DNA of 64,000 nucleotides from Actinomadura opuntiae (GTDB taxonomy: Bacteria > Actinomycetota > Actinomycetes > Streptosporangiales > Streptosporangiaceae): positions 217,015 through 281,014 of the forward strand of contig NZ_JASNWF010000017.1 of NCBI RefSeq assembly GCF_030283205.1. The letters are read 5' to 3'. Made by a program: the position numbers and the translations under genes. Shown here one piece after another: positions 1-8,382 of the stretch (positions within the stretch are counted from its first letter, which is position 1; every line of letters starts with the position of its first letter). The notes under the pieces are model-generated. The model did no database searches and was not told the origin of the DNA. It was given only the letters and a program-made list of their open reading frames with translations.

Positions 1-2261
1 TTGAACGTCTGCCGGTACTCGAACGCCAGCCGCGCCACCCGCGCGCACGCCTCCGGGTCGTCGCCGTTGACGTGGAAGATCGGCGCCTGGATCATCCGGG
101 CCACGTCGGTGGCGTACACGCTGGAGCGCGAGTACTCCGGCGCGGTGGTGAACCCGACCTGGTTGTTGATGATCACGTGCACGGTGCCGCCGGTGCGGTA
201 GCCGCGCAGCTGCGACAGGTTCAGCGTCTCGGCGACCACGCCCTGCCCGGCGAACGCGGCGTCGCCGTGGATCAGGATCGGCAGCACCGTGAACCCGGCC
301 TCGCCGACGTCCAGGAGGTCCTGCTTGGCGCGGACGACGCCCTCCAGCACCGGGTCGACCGTCTCCAGGTGGGAGGGGTTCGCGACCAGCTCGGTGTGGA
401 TCTTCGAGCCGTCGTCGGCGACGAAGTCGCCGGACGCGCCCAGGTGGTACTTCACGTCGCCGGAGCCCTGCGCGCTGCGCGGGTCGAGGTTGCCCTCGAA
501 CTCGCCGAAGATCTGCCCGTAGGACTTGCCGACGATGTTGGCGAGCACGTTCAGCCGGCCGCGGTGCGCCATCCCCATGACGACCTCGTCCAGGCCGGCC
601 TTGGCCGCCGCGGAGATCACCGAGTCCAGCAGCGGGATGACCGACTCGCCGCCCTCCAGCGAGAACCGCTTCTGCCCGACGAACTTGGTCTGCAGGAACG
701 TCTCGAACGCCTCGGCGCTGTTCAGCCGGCGCAGGACGTGCAGCTGCTCCTCGCGGGACGGCTTTTCGTGCGGGACCTCGACGCGCTCCTGGATCCAGGC
801 GCGCTCCTCGGGGTCCTGGATGTGCATGTACTCGATGCCGACCGTCCGGCAGTACGCCATCCGCAGCACGCCGAGGATGTCGCGCAGCTTCATGGTCGGC
901 TCGCCGCCGAACCCGCCGGTCGCGAACTCGCGCTCCAGGTCCCACAGCGTGAGGCCGTGCTTGAGGATGTCGAGGTCGGGGTGGCGGCGCTGCTTGTACT
1001 CCAGCGGATCGGTGTCGGCCATCAGGTGGCCGCGGACCCGGTAGGCGTGGATCAGCTCGTGCACCCGGGCGATCTTGGCGACGTCGTCCTCGTGGCCGGC
1101 GGAGATGTCCTTGACCCAGCGCACCGGCTCGTACGGGATGCGCAGCGCCTCGAAGATCTCGTCGTAGAAGCGGTCCTCGCCGAGCAGCAGCTGGTGGATG
1201 CGGCGCAGGAAGTCGCCGGACTGGGCGCCCTGGATGATCCGGTGGTCGTAGGTGGAGGTCAGCGTCATCACCTTGCTGATCCCCATGCGGGCCAGGGTGT
1301 CCTCCGACGCGCCCGCGAACTCGGCCGGGTACTCCATCGCGCCGACGCCGATGATCGTGCCCTGGCCGGGCATCAGCCGCGGCACCGAGTGCACCGTTCC
1401 GATCGTGCCCGGGTTCGTCAGGCTGATCGTGGTGCCCTGGTAGTCCTCGATCGTCAGCTTGTTGCCGCGCGCCTTGCGGACGATCTCCTCGTAGGCGGCC
1501 CAGAACTGGCGGAAGTCCAGCGTCTCGGCGGCCTTGATGCTCGGCACCACCAGCTGCCGGGAGCCGTCCGGCTTCTGCAGGTCGATCGCCAACCCGAAGT
1601 TGACGTGCTCCGGCCGGACCAGCACCGGCTTGCCGTCGACCTCGGTGAACGCGGCGTTCATCTCCGGCATCGCCGCGAGCGCCTTGACGATCGCGTACCC
1701 GATCAGGTGCGTGAAGGAGACCTTCCCGCCGCGGCCGCGCTTGAGGTGGTTGTTGATGACGATGCGGTTGTCGATCAGCAGCTTGGCCGGGACGGCGCGC
1801 ACGCTCGTCGCGGTCGGCACCGCCAGGCTGGCCTCCATGTTGGTGGCCGTCCGCGCGGCGACGCCGCGCAGCCGCACCTCCTCGGCGCCCGCCGGCACCG
1901 GCGGCGGCGCCGGCTTCTCGGCCTTCGGCTTCTCGGCCTTCGGCGCCGGCTTCCCGTCCGAGGGGGCCGGGGCCTTCGGCGGCGACACCGGGGCCTGGGG
2001 TGTCGGCGGAGCGGCCGCGGTGCCGTTGGCGGCCGCGCCGGCCGCCGCTTCGGTGCCCGTCCGGGGTGCGCCGGGGGACGCGGGGGTCACGGACGACGGC
2101 CGGGAGTCCGGCTGGTAGTCCGAGAAGAAGTTCCACCAGGCTTCGTCAACCGAGTTGGGGTCTTCGAGGTACTTCTGGTACAGCTCGTCGACCAGCCACT
2201 CGTTGGCACCGAAATCTGTGATCTTTGGGTCGGCACTAGTTTGCGACGACTCTGTCGACAC
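1..2261 (-). CDS. kgd: Multifunctional 2-oxoglutarate dehydrogenase/decarboxylase (E2o-E1o fusion), 5' part
   Basis: TCA-cycle enzyme acting on 2-oxoglutarate. The actinobacterial form fuses a succinyltransferase (E2o) domain to a thiamine-diphosphate E1o domain. Reading the minus strand, the visible 753 residues start at GTG 2261 and continue past the left edge, so the protein is truncated by the window (family length about 1,230). Order: a short N-terminal helical segment ending in a WWNFF motif, a Pro/Ala/Lys-rich linker (about residues 50-130), the E2o catalytic domain with a YDHRIIQGAQ motif, then the start of E1o with MAHRGRLNVLAN, GDAAFAGQGVV and INNQVGFTT. A purine-rich GGAAGAGGG lies about 12 nt before the GTG. 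An upstream alternative start was not found. The family is regulated by the FHA protein GarA/OdhI, which cannot be judged here. Identification is secure. Confidence 0.97.
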   Translation of the reverse strand, partial: MSTESSQTSADPKITDFGANEWLVDELYQKYLEDPNSVDEAWWNFFSDYQPDSRPSSVTPASPGAPRTGTEAAAGAAANGTAAAPPTPQAPVSPPKAPAPSDGKPAPKAEKPKAEKPAPPPVPAGAEEVRLRGVAARTATNMEASLAVPTATSVRAVPAKLLIDNRIVINNHLKRGRGGKVSFTHLIGYAIVKALAAMPEMNAAFTEVDGKPVLVRPEHVNFGLAIDLQKPDGSRQLVVPSIKAAETLDFRQFWAAYEEIVRKARGNKLTIEDYQGTTISLTNPGTIGTVHSVPRLMPGQGTIIGVGAMEYPAEFAGASEDTLARMGISKVMTLTSTYDHRIIQGAQSGDFLRRIHQLLLGEDRFYDEIFEALRIPYEPVRWVKDISAGHEDDVAKIARVHELIHAYRVRGHLMADTDPLEYKQRRHPDLDILKHGLTLWDLEREFATGGFGGEPTMKLRDILGVLRMAYCRTVGIEYMHIQDPEERAWIQERVEVPHEKPSREEQLHVLRRLNSAEAFETFLQTKFVGQKRFSLEGGESVIPLLDSVISAAAKAGLDEVVMGMAHRGRLNVLANIVGKSYGQIFGEFEGNLDPRSAQGSGDVKYHLGASGDFVADDGSKIHTELVANPSHLETVDPVLEGVVRAKQDLLDVGEAGFTVLPILIHGDAAFAGQGVVAETLNLSQLRGYRTGGTVHVIINNQVGFTTAPEYSRSSVYATDVARMIQAPIFHVNGDDPEACARVARLAFEYRQTF

Positions 2262-2602
2262 GGCGGAGATCGCCCTCTTCCGCAGCTCGCAGGTGAGTTA
2301 TGAGACCTATCAAGGCTACTCTGCCTATTGCAGTGCCCTTGGCGTCAGGCCCTGGAGGGCCTTCCTTCGGCGGGCACTGCTGCGATCGCTGCATCGCTCC
2401 GACTCGGCCCTGGGGGCCTCGCTACGCGATCAAGTTCTCGCTTCGCTCGAACTTGGCTTCGCTCGCGATCGCGGCGCTTGGGGTCACCTGTGGTCGAGGG
2501 TAGTGGCTGAGGCCTTATCTCCGTGGCCTGATGGCTGAGGAGCTTCAACCCGGGCCGGGGCTGAAGCTCTTCCTCAGGTTGCCGAGGGCAGTGCAGGACT
2601 GC
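2262..2602. other. Gene-free spacer with REP-like GCGATCGC repeats
   Basis: 341 bp between the kgd start and the AIM24 stop. No credible gene is seen; short frames on both strands lack family resemblance. Two GCGATCGC octamers lie at 2382-2389 and 2465-2472. Between them are small inverted repeats, for example CAAGTTC and GAACTTG around 2429-2452, and repeated TCGCTTCGCTC words. The right part carries the terminator hairpin listed separately. The kgd promoter should lie in 2262-2330, but no convincing -35/-10 pair was identified. Confidence 0.5.
2535..2577 (-). terminator. Hairpin terminator after the AIM24 gene
   Basis: CTGAGG plus AGCTTCA (2535-2547) pairs with TGAAGCT (2562-2568) and CCTCAG (2572-2577), with a 3-nt bulge and a GC-rich loop. 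It lies 26 nt past the stop of the AIM24 gene. There is no T-tract, as is usual for actinobacterial terminators. Confidence 0.6.
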
Positions 2603-3274
2603 TCAGTGGGTGTGCGGGGGGACCGTGGGGCCCTCGCTGGCCTGGACCAGGACGAAGCCCTGGCCCTGGTAGGCCAGCTGCATGGCCTCGCCGCTGCCGC
2701 GGCCGATGAGCGCGGCGGCCTTGAAGGTGCGGTTGACGCCGACCTGCAGGCTGGTGCTCCACGCCACGGCGGACTGGCCGTCGGCGAACGTCGGTGCGCG
2801 GCCGCAGTCGAGCATGACCGGGGTGCCGTGCGTGGTGAGCGCCACCCAGCCGGTGCCCTGGAGGGTAGTGTTGAACAGCCCGCCCGCGGCGATGCCGGCG
2901 CCCTGGACGCGCTGGATGTCGGACTGCAGGTGCGAGTCGTAGGCGAGGATGTTCGCGCCGTTGACGGTGAGGCCCTCGTTCTCCAGGTAGAACAGGTGGA
3001 TGTCGGCGGCGTCGTGCGCGGCGAACAGCAGGCCCTGCCCGCGCACGCGCATCAGCGGGGCGCCCTCGCCGGTGACGGCCTTCTTGATGAACTTGCCGAT
3101 GCCTCCGGCGCCCTCGTAGTCGAATTCCATCTGGCCCTGGAAGGCGACCATGGAACCCTGCCGGGCCAGGACGTCCCCGTTGAGGTGGACGCGGAGCATC
3201 TTGGAGTTCTGGAGGGCGAAGTGGCCGGGGAGCTGCTGCCCCTGGTCCATGTTTCCGAAGAACTGGCTGCGCAT
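2603..3274 (-). CDS. AIM24 family protein
   Basis: 223-residue protein of the AIM24 (former DUF124) family, a double-stranded beta-helix fold related to the TRAP-like superfamily. Family members have no agreed biochemical role in bacteria. Seen: the glycine-rich beta-strand pattern of the family, an FDYEGAGGIGKFIKKAVTGEG segment split here as FDYEGAGG and KKAVTGEG, LMRVRGQG, and a C-terminal VGVNRTFK followed by GSGEAMQLAYQGQGFVLVQ, the most conserved family signature. No signal peptide or membrane segment. Monocistronic, with a hairpin terminator just downstream. Start ATG 3274 is preceded by GAGG about 13 nt upstream, so a nearby start cannot be excluded. Function not inferred beyond the family. 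Confidence 0.88.
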   Translation of the reverse strand: MRSQFFGNMDQGQQLPGHFALQNSKMLRVHLNGDVLARQGSMVAFQGQMEFDYEGAGGIGKFIKKAVTGEGAPLMRVRGQGLLFAAHDAADIHLFYLENEGLTVNGANILAYDSHLQSDIQRVQGAGIAAGGLFNTTLQGTGWVALTTHGTPVMLDCGRAPTFADGQSAVAWSTSLQVGVNRTFKAAALIGRGSGEAMQLAYQGQGFVLVQASEGPTVPPHTH

Positions 3275-3381
3275 AGTCGGGGGTTCTGCCTCTCACATCG
3301 TGATCGTTCTGGAGATCCGCCAGCATAACGACGGTGCGTGACCGGTACGACGTGAAGTGAGCGGCGTTCGGTTCCCGGCCG

Positions 3382-4302
3382 TCAGCCCGGGCCCGCGGCA
3401 TCGCGGCCGTGCGGGGCCGTCCAGTCGGTCAGCGGGCCCTTCGGGACGACGCCGGACGGGTTGATGTTGCGCTGCGTGACGTAGTAGTGCCGCTTGATGT
3501 GGTCGAAGTTCGTCGTATCGCCGAACGCGGGCACCGAGTAAAGGTCGCGCGCGTACGCCCACAGGTTCGGGTAGTCGACGAGGCGGCGCAGGTTGCACTT
3601 GAAGTGCGAGTAGTAGACGGCGTCGAAGCGGGCGAGCGTCGGGTAGAGGCGGACGTCGGCCTCGGTGATGCGGTCGCCGAACAGGTAGCGGCTGCCGGCG
3701 AGCCTCTCCTCCAGTTGGCCGAAGGTGGCGAAGAGCGCGTCGAAGGCGTCCTCGTAGGGGTCCTGCGCGGTGGCGAACCCGGCCTTGTAGACGCCGTTGT
3801 TCACGGTGTTGTAGACGAGGTCGTTCAGCTCGTCGATCTCGGGCCGCAGCGCCTCGGGGTACAGGTCGGGCGCGCCGGGGCGGTGGAACGCGGTGAACTC
3901 GGTCTCCAGCATCGTGGTGATGTTGGGGAAGTCGTTGGTGACCAGGCGTCCGGTCGCGGTGTCCCAGATGCACGGGACGGTGTAGCGGCCCTCGAAGGAC
4001 GGGTCGCTCGCCAGGTACAGCTCCGACAGGAACTCGGCGCCGGTCACCGGGTCGCGGTCGGGGAACCGCCAGCCGCGCTCGTCGCGGATCGGGTCGACGA
4101 CGGCGACGGGCAGTGCCTCTTCGAGGCCCAGCAGCCGCCGGACGATCAGCGAGCGGTGCGCCCACGGGCAGGCGTAGGAGACGAACAGCCGGTAGCGGCC
4201 GGGCTCGGCGGGGTATCCGCTGGAGCCGTCGGCGGTGATCCGGTCGGTGAAGCGGTTCGGCTGCCGGACGAAGCGGCCCCGCTCGACTTCCTGTGCGGTC
4301 AT
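3382..4302 (-). CDS. Glutathionyl-hydroquinone reductase-like GST (YqjG/Ecm4 family)
   Basis: 306 residues, the usual length of YqjG/Ecm4-type Xi-class glutathione transferases, which reduce thiol-hydroquinone conjugates through an N-terminal catalytic cysteine. The thioredoxin-like half shows SYACPWAHR with the CPWA active-site motif (about residue 47), then DPIRDERGWRF and a TNDFPNITTMLE segment. The helical half has NNGVYKAGFA and DVRLYPTLARFDAVYYSHFKCN, split here as DVRLYPTLARFD and YYSHFKCN, which are diagnostic. ATG 4302 is preceded by GGAAGGAA at good spacing; longer upstream reading is unlikely because it enters low-complexity sequence. Actinobacteria generally lack glutathione and use mycothiol, so the physiological thiol is probably mycothiol (inference). 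The gene diverges from dedA. Confidence 0.92.
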   Translation of the reverse strand: MTAQEVERGRFVRQPNRFTDRITADGSSGYPAEPGRYRLFVSYACPWAHRSLIVRRLLGLEEALPVAVVDPIRDERGWRFPDRDPVTGAEFLSELYLASDPSFEGRYTVPCIWDTATGRLVTNDFPNITTMLETEFTAFHRPGAPDLYPEALRPEIDELNDLVYNTVNNGVYKAGFATAQDPYEDAFDALFATFGQLEERLAGSRYLFGDRITEADVRLYPTLARFDAVYYSHFKCNLRRLVDYPNLWAYARDLYSVPAFGDTTNFDHIKRHYYVTQRNINPSGVVPKGPLTDWTAPHGRDAAGPG

Positions 4303-4557
4303 GTCCGGTTCCTTCCCAAGGTCGGTGGTGCGGCGTGGCCTTCGGGGGAGGGGCGCCCGCGACCCGGGGAGGAGGCCGGCCGCCGGGACCCTGGCACTTC
4401 GGCCACCGGCAAGTCGTTCTCTCGGGGGATCCTGGGTTCCGGTCCCCGCGCATACGATATCCGTCGTGGCCCGGGCGAAACGGGCTCCCACGATCGCATG
4501 GCACGCAGCAGGGCCGGAGGCAGAGGCGGCCCGGAACGGACGAGGTGGCGGGGGACC

Positions 4558-5226
4558 ATGCTCGAGACTTTCAACACCCTGGTGGACGGGTTGCCGCCGG
4601 GACTGGTCTACGGCCTGATCGCCGCGCTGGTGTTCGCCGAGGCCGCGCTGTTCGTCGGCTTCGTCTTCCCGGGCGAGACGGCGGTGGTGGTCGGCGGCGT
4701 GCTGGCCAGCCAGGGCACGCTCTCGCTGCCGCTGCTGCTGGTCATCTCGATCGCCGCGGCCGTCGCCGGGGACTCGGTCGGCTACGAGATCGGCAAGAAG
4801 TACGGCCCGCGGCTGCTGGACATCAGGGCGATCAGCAAGCACCGGGCGAAGGTCGAGAGCGCGCAGGACCTGATCCGGCGGCGGGGCGCCGTGGCGGTGT
4901 TCATCGGCCGGTTCACCGCGCTGCTGCGCGCGCTGATGCCGGCGCTGGCCGGCAGCTCCCGGCTCCCGTATCCGAAGTTCCTGCTGTTCAACTTCCTCGG
5001 CGGCGTCACCTGGGTGGTCACGTTCACGCTCGGCGGCTACTTCGCCGGGGAGGCGTTCGACCGGGCCGCGCAGTGGGCCGGGCGCGGGCTGGCGATCGGG
5101 CTCGCGGTGGTCGCGGTCGTCGCGATCGTGGTGTGGAGCGTCCGCCGGCACCGCCGGGAGGCGCAGGACGAGGCCGAGGCGGAGGACGCCGGGGCGGAGC
5201 CGCGCGTGGAGCAGATCCTGCCCTAG
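4558..5226 (+). CDS. DedA family membrane protein
   Basis: 222-residue integral membrane protein of the DedA (SNARE-associated/VTT) family. Members are implicated in lipid carrier recycling and membrane homeostasis. Visible features: hydrophobic segments near residues 15-50, 58-75, 135-165 and 180-205, the family motif FVGFVFPGETAVVVGG, a GDSVGYEIGKKYG block, and the amphipathic FIGRFTALLRALMPALAG segment with conserved arginines. The C-terminus is charged and Glu-rich (about 25 residues). ATG 4558 follows a GGTGGCGGGGG stretch. The stop lies 3 bp before the converging DapB-fold gene. Function beyond the family is not resolved. Confidence 0.93.
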   Translation: MLETFNTLVDGLPPGLVYGLIAALVFAEAALFVGFVFPGETAVVVGGVLASQGTLSLPLLLVISIAAAVAGDSVGYEIGKKYGPRLLDIRAISKHRAKVESAQDLIRRRGAVAVFIGRFTALLRALMPALAGSSRLPYPKFLLFNFLGGVTWVVTFTLGGYFAGEAFDRAAQWAGRGLAIGLAVVAVVAIVVWSVRRHRREAQDEAEAEDAGAEPRVEQILP

Positions 5227-5229
5227 CGG

Positions 5230-6312
5230 TCACCGGCCGCCCGGTACCGGAGGCTCCATCCGGCCGGTGACCGGCGGCAGGTCGAGGTAGGTGCGGATGC
5301 CGGGCTCGGCGGCGCACAGCACGGGGATCGTGTTGAGCGCGTGCGCCGCCGCGGCGGAGACCTCGTCGGACACCCACTCGTCGTCGGTGGTGAAGGTGAT
5401 GGACGGGCGGCCGTGCACCCGCACGGAGTGGCCCGGGTCGCCCCAGTCGGGCAGCCGCGCGGCGTCCGCCTTGTGGATCACCTCGACGCTGATCACCGGC
5501 CGGCCGCCGGCCAGCCCGCTGAACGTCCAGCGGGCCGCGGCGACGGTGCCGCGCGGGATCCGGCCGGCGGTGACCTCCAGGTCGGTGCCGGCGAGCCGGT
5601 GGTCCACGTCGACGTCGATCTCGTCCAGGTCCACGCCGAGGCCCGCCGCGACCAGGTGCAGGCTCTCGGTGTACAGCGAGCGCATCGCGGTGCGGGCGGG
5701 ACGCAGCGAGCGCAGGAACGCGTCCTCGTCCTTGCCGAAGCCGAGCATGTGGTGGACCATCCGCCAGGACGGGTGGCGGGCGAAGTCCGAGCACTCGCGG
5801 GAGTAGACGTGGGTGATGCGGCGGGTCAGCCGCGACAGCACCAGCGGCATCACGTCCGCCATGAACCCGGTGTTGAAGCCGGTCCCGTGCACCGACGAGC
5901 CGCCCCGCTTGCAGGCCTGCTCCAGCTCGTTGACCAGGGACGGGCCGTGCGCCTGCGGGTAGACCAGGCCGTTCATGCAGATCACGTTCTTGCCCGACGC
6001 CAGCAGCGCGCAGACGGTGTCGAGGTCGCCGAGCGGGTCGCCGGCCCGTCCGGGCGCGTAGACGACGCAGTCGGCGTCCAGGCCGAGGACGGCGTCGAGG
6101 TCGCGGGTGGCGGTGACGCCGGTGGGCGGGCGGCCGGCCAGCAGCCCGGCGTCGGCGCCGTCCTTGGCCGGGGTGTGCACCCAGACGCCGGCGAGCTCCA
6201 GGCCGGGCCGGTCGAGCACGCCGCGGATCACCGCGCGGCCGAGGGTGCCGGTCGCCCACTGCACGACGCGGTACGGGCGGGGACCGGTGCTGGACGCGTC
6301 GGCAGGGCTCAT
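5230..6312 (-). CDS. DapB-fold NAD(P)-dependent dehydrogenase (amine/2,4-diaminopentanoate dehydrogenase-like)
   Basis: 360-residue protein with an N-terminal Rossmann fold (VVQWATGTLGRAVIRGVL, about residues 16-33) followed by a dihydrodipicolinate-reductase-like C-terminal domain. This architecture is annotated as NAD(P)H-dependent amine dehydrogenase or 2,4-diaminopentanoate dehydrogenase-like in actinobacteria. Also visible: VVYAPGR, KNVICMNGLVYPQA, and GTGFNTGFMADVMPLVLS, the motif after the second domain boundary. ATG 6312 has GGAGG about 10 nt upstream, which decides the start over longer frames. It diverges from the beta-oxidation pair at 6584-8288, so a link to lipid or sterol metabolism is possible but not shown. 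The true substrate is unknown. Confidence 0.85.
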   Translation of the reverse strand: MSPADASSTGPRPYRVVQWATGTLGRAVIRGVLDRPGLELAGVWVHTPAKDGADAGLLAGRPPTGVTATRDLDAVLGLDADCVVYAPGRAGDPLGDLDTVCALLASGKNVICMNGLVYPQAHGPSLVNELEQACKRGGSSVHGTGFNTGFMADVMPLVLSRLTRRITHVYSRECSDFARHPSWRMVHHMLGFGKDEDAFLRSLRPARTAMRSLYTESLHLVAAGLGVDLDEIDVDVDHRLAGTDLEVTAGRIPRGTVAAARWTFSGLAGGRPVISVEVIHKADAARLPDWGDPGHSVRVHGRPSITFTTDDEWVSDEVSAAAAHALNTIPVLCAAEPGIRTYLDLPPVTGRMEPPVPGGR

Positions 6313-6514
6313 CGAGACGGGACCTCCGATGTCGAGGCGGCACCTGTGCGGACCGGGCCGGGTTGCGCGGGTGGATGTGGACACTACGCCGTACGTTCCG
6401 GGAAATGCGGCATTTGCCGCAAGTTTTCGCAGAAGTCCCAGGGCCCCCGGTGCTTGCTCCCGTCCCGCCCCGGGGAGGCAACCGAGGGGGCCGCGGCCGA
6501 GCGCGATTCGGTTT

Positions 6515-6553
6515 AGTGGTACCACTGGGTAACCCCCGGATGATTACCTGGGG
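6515..6553. promoter_or_regulatory. Palindromic operator candidate upstream of the SDR gene
   Basis: A perfect 12-bp palindrome AGTGGTACCACT (6515-6526) is followed within 2 nt by GGTAA and TTACC half-sites and by CCCCC/GGGGG half-sites (about 6528-6553). This sits 30-70 nt before the SDR start, where a repressor would act. It does not match the KstR consensus found elsewhere in the window. Confidence 0.45.
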
Positions 6554-6583
6554 GCGTAGTCGGTGCGATGTGAGGAGACAGAG

Positions 6584-7486
6584 ATGTCGGAACTGCGCTA
6601 CGACGGCCGTGTCGCGGTCGTGACCGGGGCGGGCCACGGCCTCGGCCGCCAGCACGCGCTGGAGCTCGCCGCGCGCGGTGCGAAGGTCGTCGTCAACGAC
6701 CTCGGCGGCGACCGGTCCGGTGTCGGCGCCTCCGCCGGTCCCGCCCAGGAGGTCGTGGACGAGATCAAGAAGAACGGCGGCGAGGCCGTCGCCAACCCCG
6801 ACAACGTCGCCACCCCCGAGGGCGCGCAGGCGATCGTGCAGAGCGCGCTGGACGCGTTCGGCAAGCTCGACATCGTCGTCAACAACGCGGGCATCCTGCG
6901 CGACCGGTCGTTCAAGAACATGAGCGTGGAGGAGTTCGACGCGGTCATCGCCGTGCACCTGCGCGGCTCGTTCCTGGTCTCCAGCGCCGCCTGGCCGCAC
7001 CTGCGCGACAACGCCTACGGCCGCATCGTCAACACCTCGTCGCCCGCGGGCCTGTTCGGCAACTTCGGCCAGGCCAACTACGCCACCGCGAAGATGGGCC
7101 TGGTCGGGTTCACCAAGACCCTCGCGCAGGAGGGCGCCAAGTACAACATCAAGGCCAACGCGATCGCCCCGGTCGCCTGGACCCGGATGACCGAGGACCT
7201 GCTGCCCGCCGACTTCGCCGACAAGCTCGGCGTCGACCAGGTCACCCCGCTCGTCGCCTACCTGGTGCACGAGTCCAACGAGGACACCGGCGAGGTCTAC
7301 ACCGTCGGCGGCGGCCGGATCGCGAAGATCTTCGTGGCGGAGGGCCCCGGCTACGGGCAGAAGGAGACCCTCACCGTCGAGGCCGTCCGGGACAACTGGG
7401 CCGCGATCAATGCCAACGAGCCGCTCGCGGTGTTCAAGAACCCGATGGAGCAGATGGGCCCGCTCATCCAGCAGCTGACCTCCTGA
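6584..7486 (+). CDS. SDR family 3-hydroxyacyl-CoA dehydrogenase (MFE-2/17beta-HSD4-like)
   Basis: 300-residue short-chain dehydrogenase resembling the (3R)-hydroxyacyl-CoA dehydrogenase part of peroxisomal multifunctional enzyme 2. Seen: cofactor motif VTGAGHGLGRQHALELA (about residues 12-28), NDLGGDRSG typical of the MFE-2 subgroup, NNAGILRD, and the catalytic SSPAGLFGNFGQANYATAK block holding Ser, YxxxK (written here as SSPAG and NYATAK). A C-terminal extension of about 60 residues is longer than in classical SDRs, as in the MFE-2 group. ATG 6584 follows GAGGAGA at ideal spacing. Enoyl-CoA hydratase begins 4 bp later, so both enzymes probably serve one beta-oxidation route for fatty or sterol side-chain acyl-CoAs (inference). 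A palindrome upstream suggests repressor control. Confidence 0.92.
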   Translation: MSELRYDGRVAVVTGAGHGLGRQHALELAARGAKVVVNDLGGDRSGVGASAGPAQEVVDEIKKNGGEAVANPDNVATPEGAQAIVQSALDAFGKLDIVVNNAGILRDRSFKNMSVEEFDAVIAVHLRGSFLVSSAAWPHLRDNAYGRIVNTSSPAGLFGNFGQANYATAKMGLVGFTKTLAQEGAKYNIKANAIAPVAWTRMTEDLLPADFADKLGVDQVTPLVAYLVHESNEDTGEVYTVGGGRIAKIFVAEGPGYGQKETLTVEAVRDNWAAINANEPLAVFKNPMEQMGPLIQQLTS

Positions 7487-7490
7487 GCCG

Positions 7491-8288
7491 TTGGACGGGA
7501 TCAGGCTCGACCGGCGGGACGGGGTGCTCACCATCGCCCTGTCCCGCCCGGAGCGGCTGAACGCCGTCGACGGCGCGCTGACCGAGCGGATGCTGGACGT
7601 CCTCCACGAGCTGCCGCGCGACCCGGAGACGCGGGTCGTCGTGCTCACCGGGGACGGACGCGGCTTCTGCTCGGGCATGGACATCCAGGGCGGCGACCCG
7701 GGCAGCGAGACCAGGGAGGGCCGCGCCCAGCGGCTCTACCGCGGCATCGCCCGCGGCGGCGAGGTCACCGCGCGGCTGCGGGAGATCCCGCAGCCGGTGA
7801 TCGCGGCGCTGCACGGCCCGGTCGCGGGCATGGGCGTGTCCTGGGCGCTGGCCTGCGACCTGCGGGTCGCGGACCCGACCACCCGGTTCGTCGTCCCGTT
7901 CGTGAACCTCGGCCTCTCGGCGGGGGACTGCGGGCTGTCGTGGCTGCTGCCGCGCCTGGTCGGCCCGGCGAAGGCCGCGGAGATCGCCTACCGGGCGCAG
8001 CGCCTGGACGCGGCCCGCGCCGAGGCCCTCGGGCTCGTCACCGAGATCTGCGCGGAGGGCGAGGACCTCGCCGCCGCGCACGCCCTCGCCGACGAGCTGC
8101 TGGCCAAATCCCCGTACGGGCTGAGCCGCACCAAGGAACTGCTGAACATGTCCCTGGACGTGCCGGGGTTGCGCCAGCAGATCGCCGCGGAGACCGGCGT
8201 CCAGGCCCTGGCGTTCTTCACCGAGGACCTCGCCGAGGGCATGACCGCCACCCTGCAGAAACGCCCACCCGAGTTCAAGAACCGCTAG
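7491..8288 (+). CDS. Enoyl-CoA hydratase/isomerase family protein
   Basis: 265-residue crotonase-fold protein, usual length. Features: SRPERLNAVDGALTERM near the N-terminus, the oxyanion-hole segment FCSGMDIQGG (about residue 61), and HGPVAGMGVSWALACDLRVA forming the second oxyanion strand (written in parts: HGPVAGMG and ALACDLRVA). The acidic residue positions of classical hydratases are partly replaced (LGLSAGDCG rather than the usual G.PE.G), so it may be an isomerase or another crotonase-type enzyme. The chosen start is TTG 7491, because it lies 4 bp after the SDR stop and the homologous N-terminus begins there; no closer ATG exists. Cotranscribed with the SDR. Confidence 0.9.
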   Translation: MDGIRLDRRDGVLTIALSRPERLNAVDGALTERMLDVLHELPRDPETRVVVLTGDGRGFCSGMDIQGGDPGSETREGRAQRLYRGIARGGEVTARLREIPQPVIAALHGPVAGMGVSWALACDLRVADPTTRFVVPFVNLGLSAGDCGLSWLLPRLVGPAKAAEIAYRAQRLDAARAEALGLVTEICAEGEDLAAAHALADELLAKSPYGLSRTKELLNMSLDVPGLRQQIAAETGVQALAFFTEDLAEGMTATLQKRPPEFKNR

Positions 8289-8301
8289 CCCGTTCCCCAC
8301 C

Positions 8302-8331
8302 TCCGGCCGGGCCCGAAAGGGTCCGGCCGGA
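8302..8331. terminator. Bidirectional hairpin terminator
   Basis: TCCGGCCGG with GCCC (8302-8314) and GGGT with CCGGCCGGA (8319-8331) form a GC-rich stem with a GAAA loop between the convergent enoyl-CoA hydratase and CbiX-like genes. Confidence 0.65.
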
Positions 8332-8382
8332 CGCGCATGAACGGCGGCCGCAACGGGGATTCCAGGGGACCGCCCCCCTGGG

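Noticed and set aside
72..2303. Long plus-strand frame opposite kgd
   Set aside because: The minus strand encodes a conserved Kgd; the plus frame is a GC shadow.
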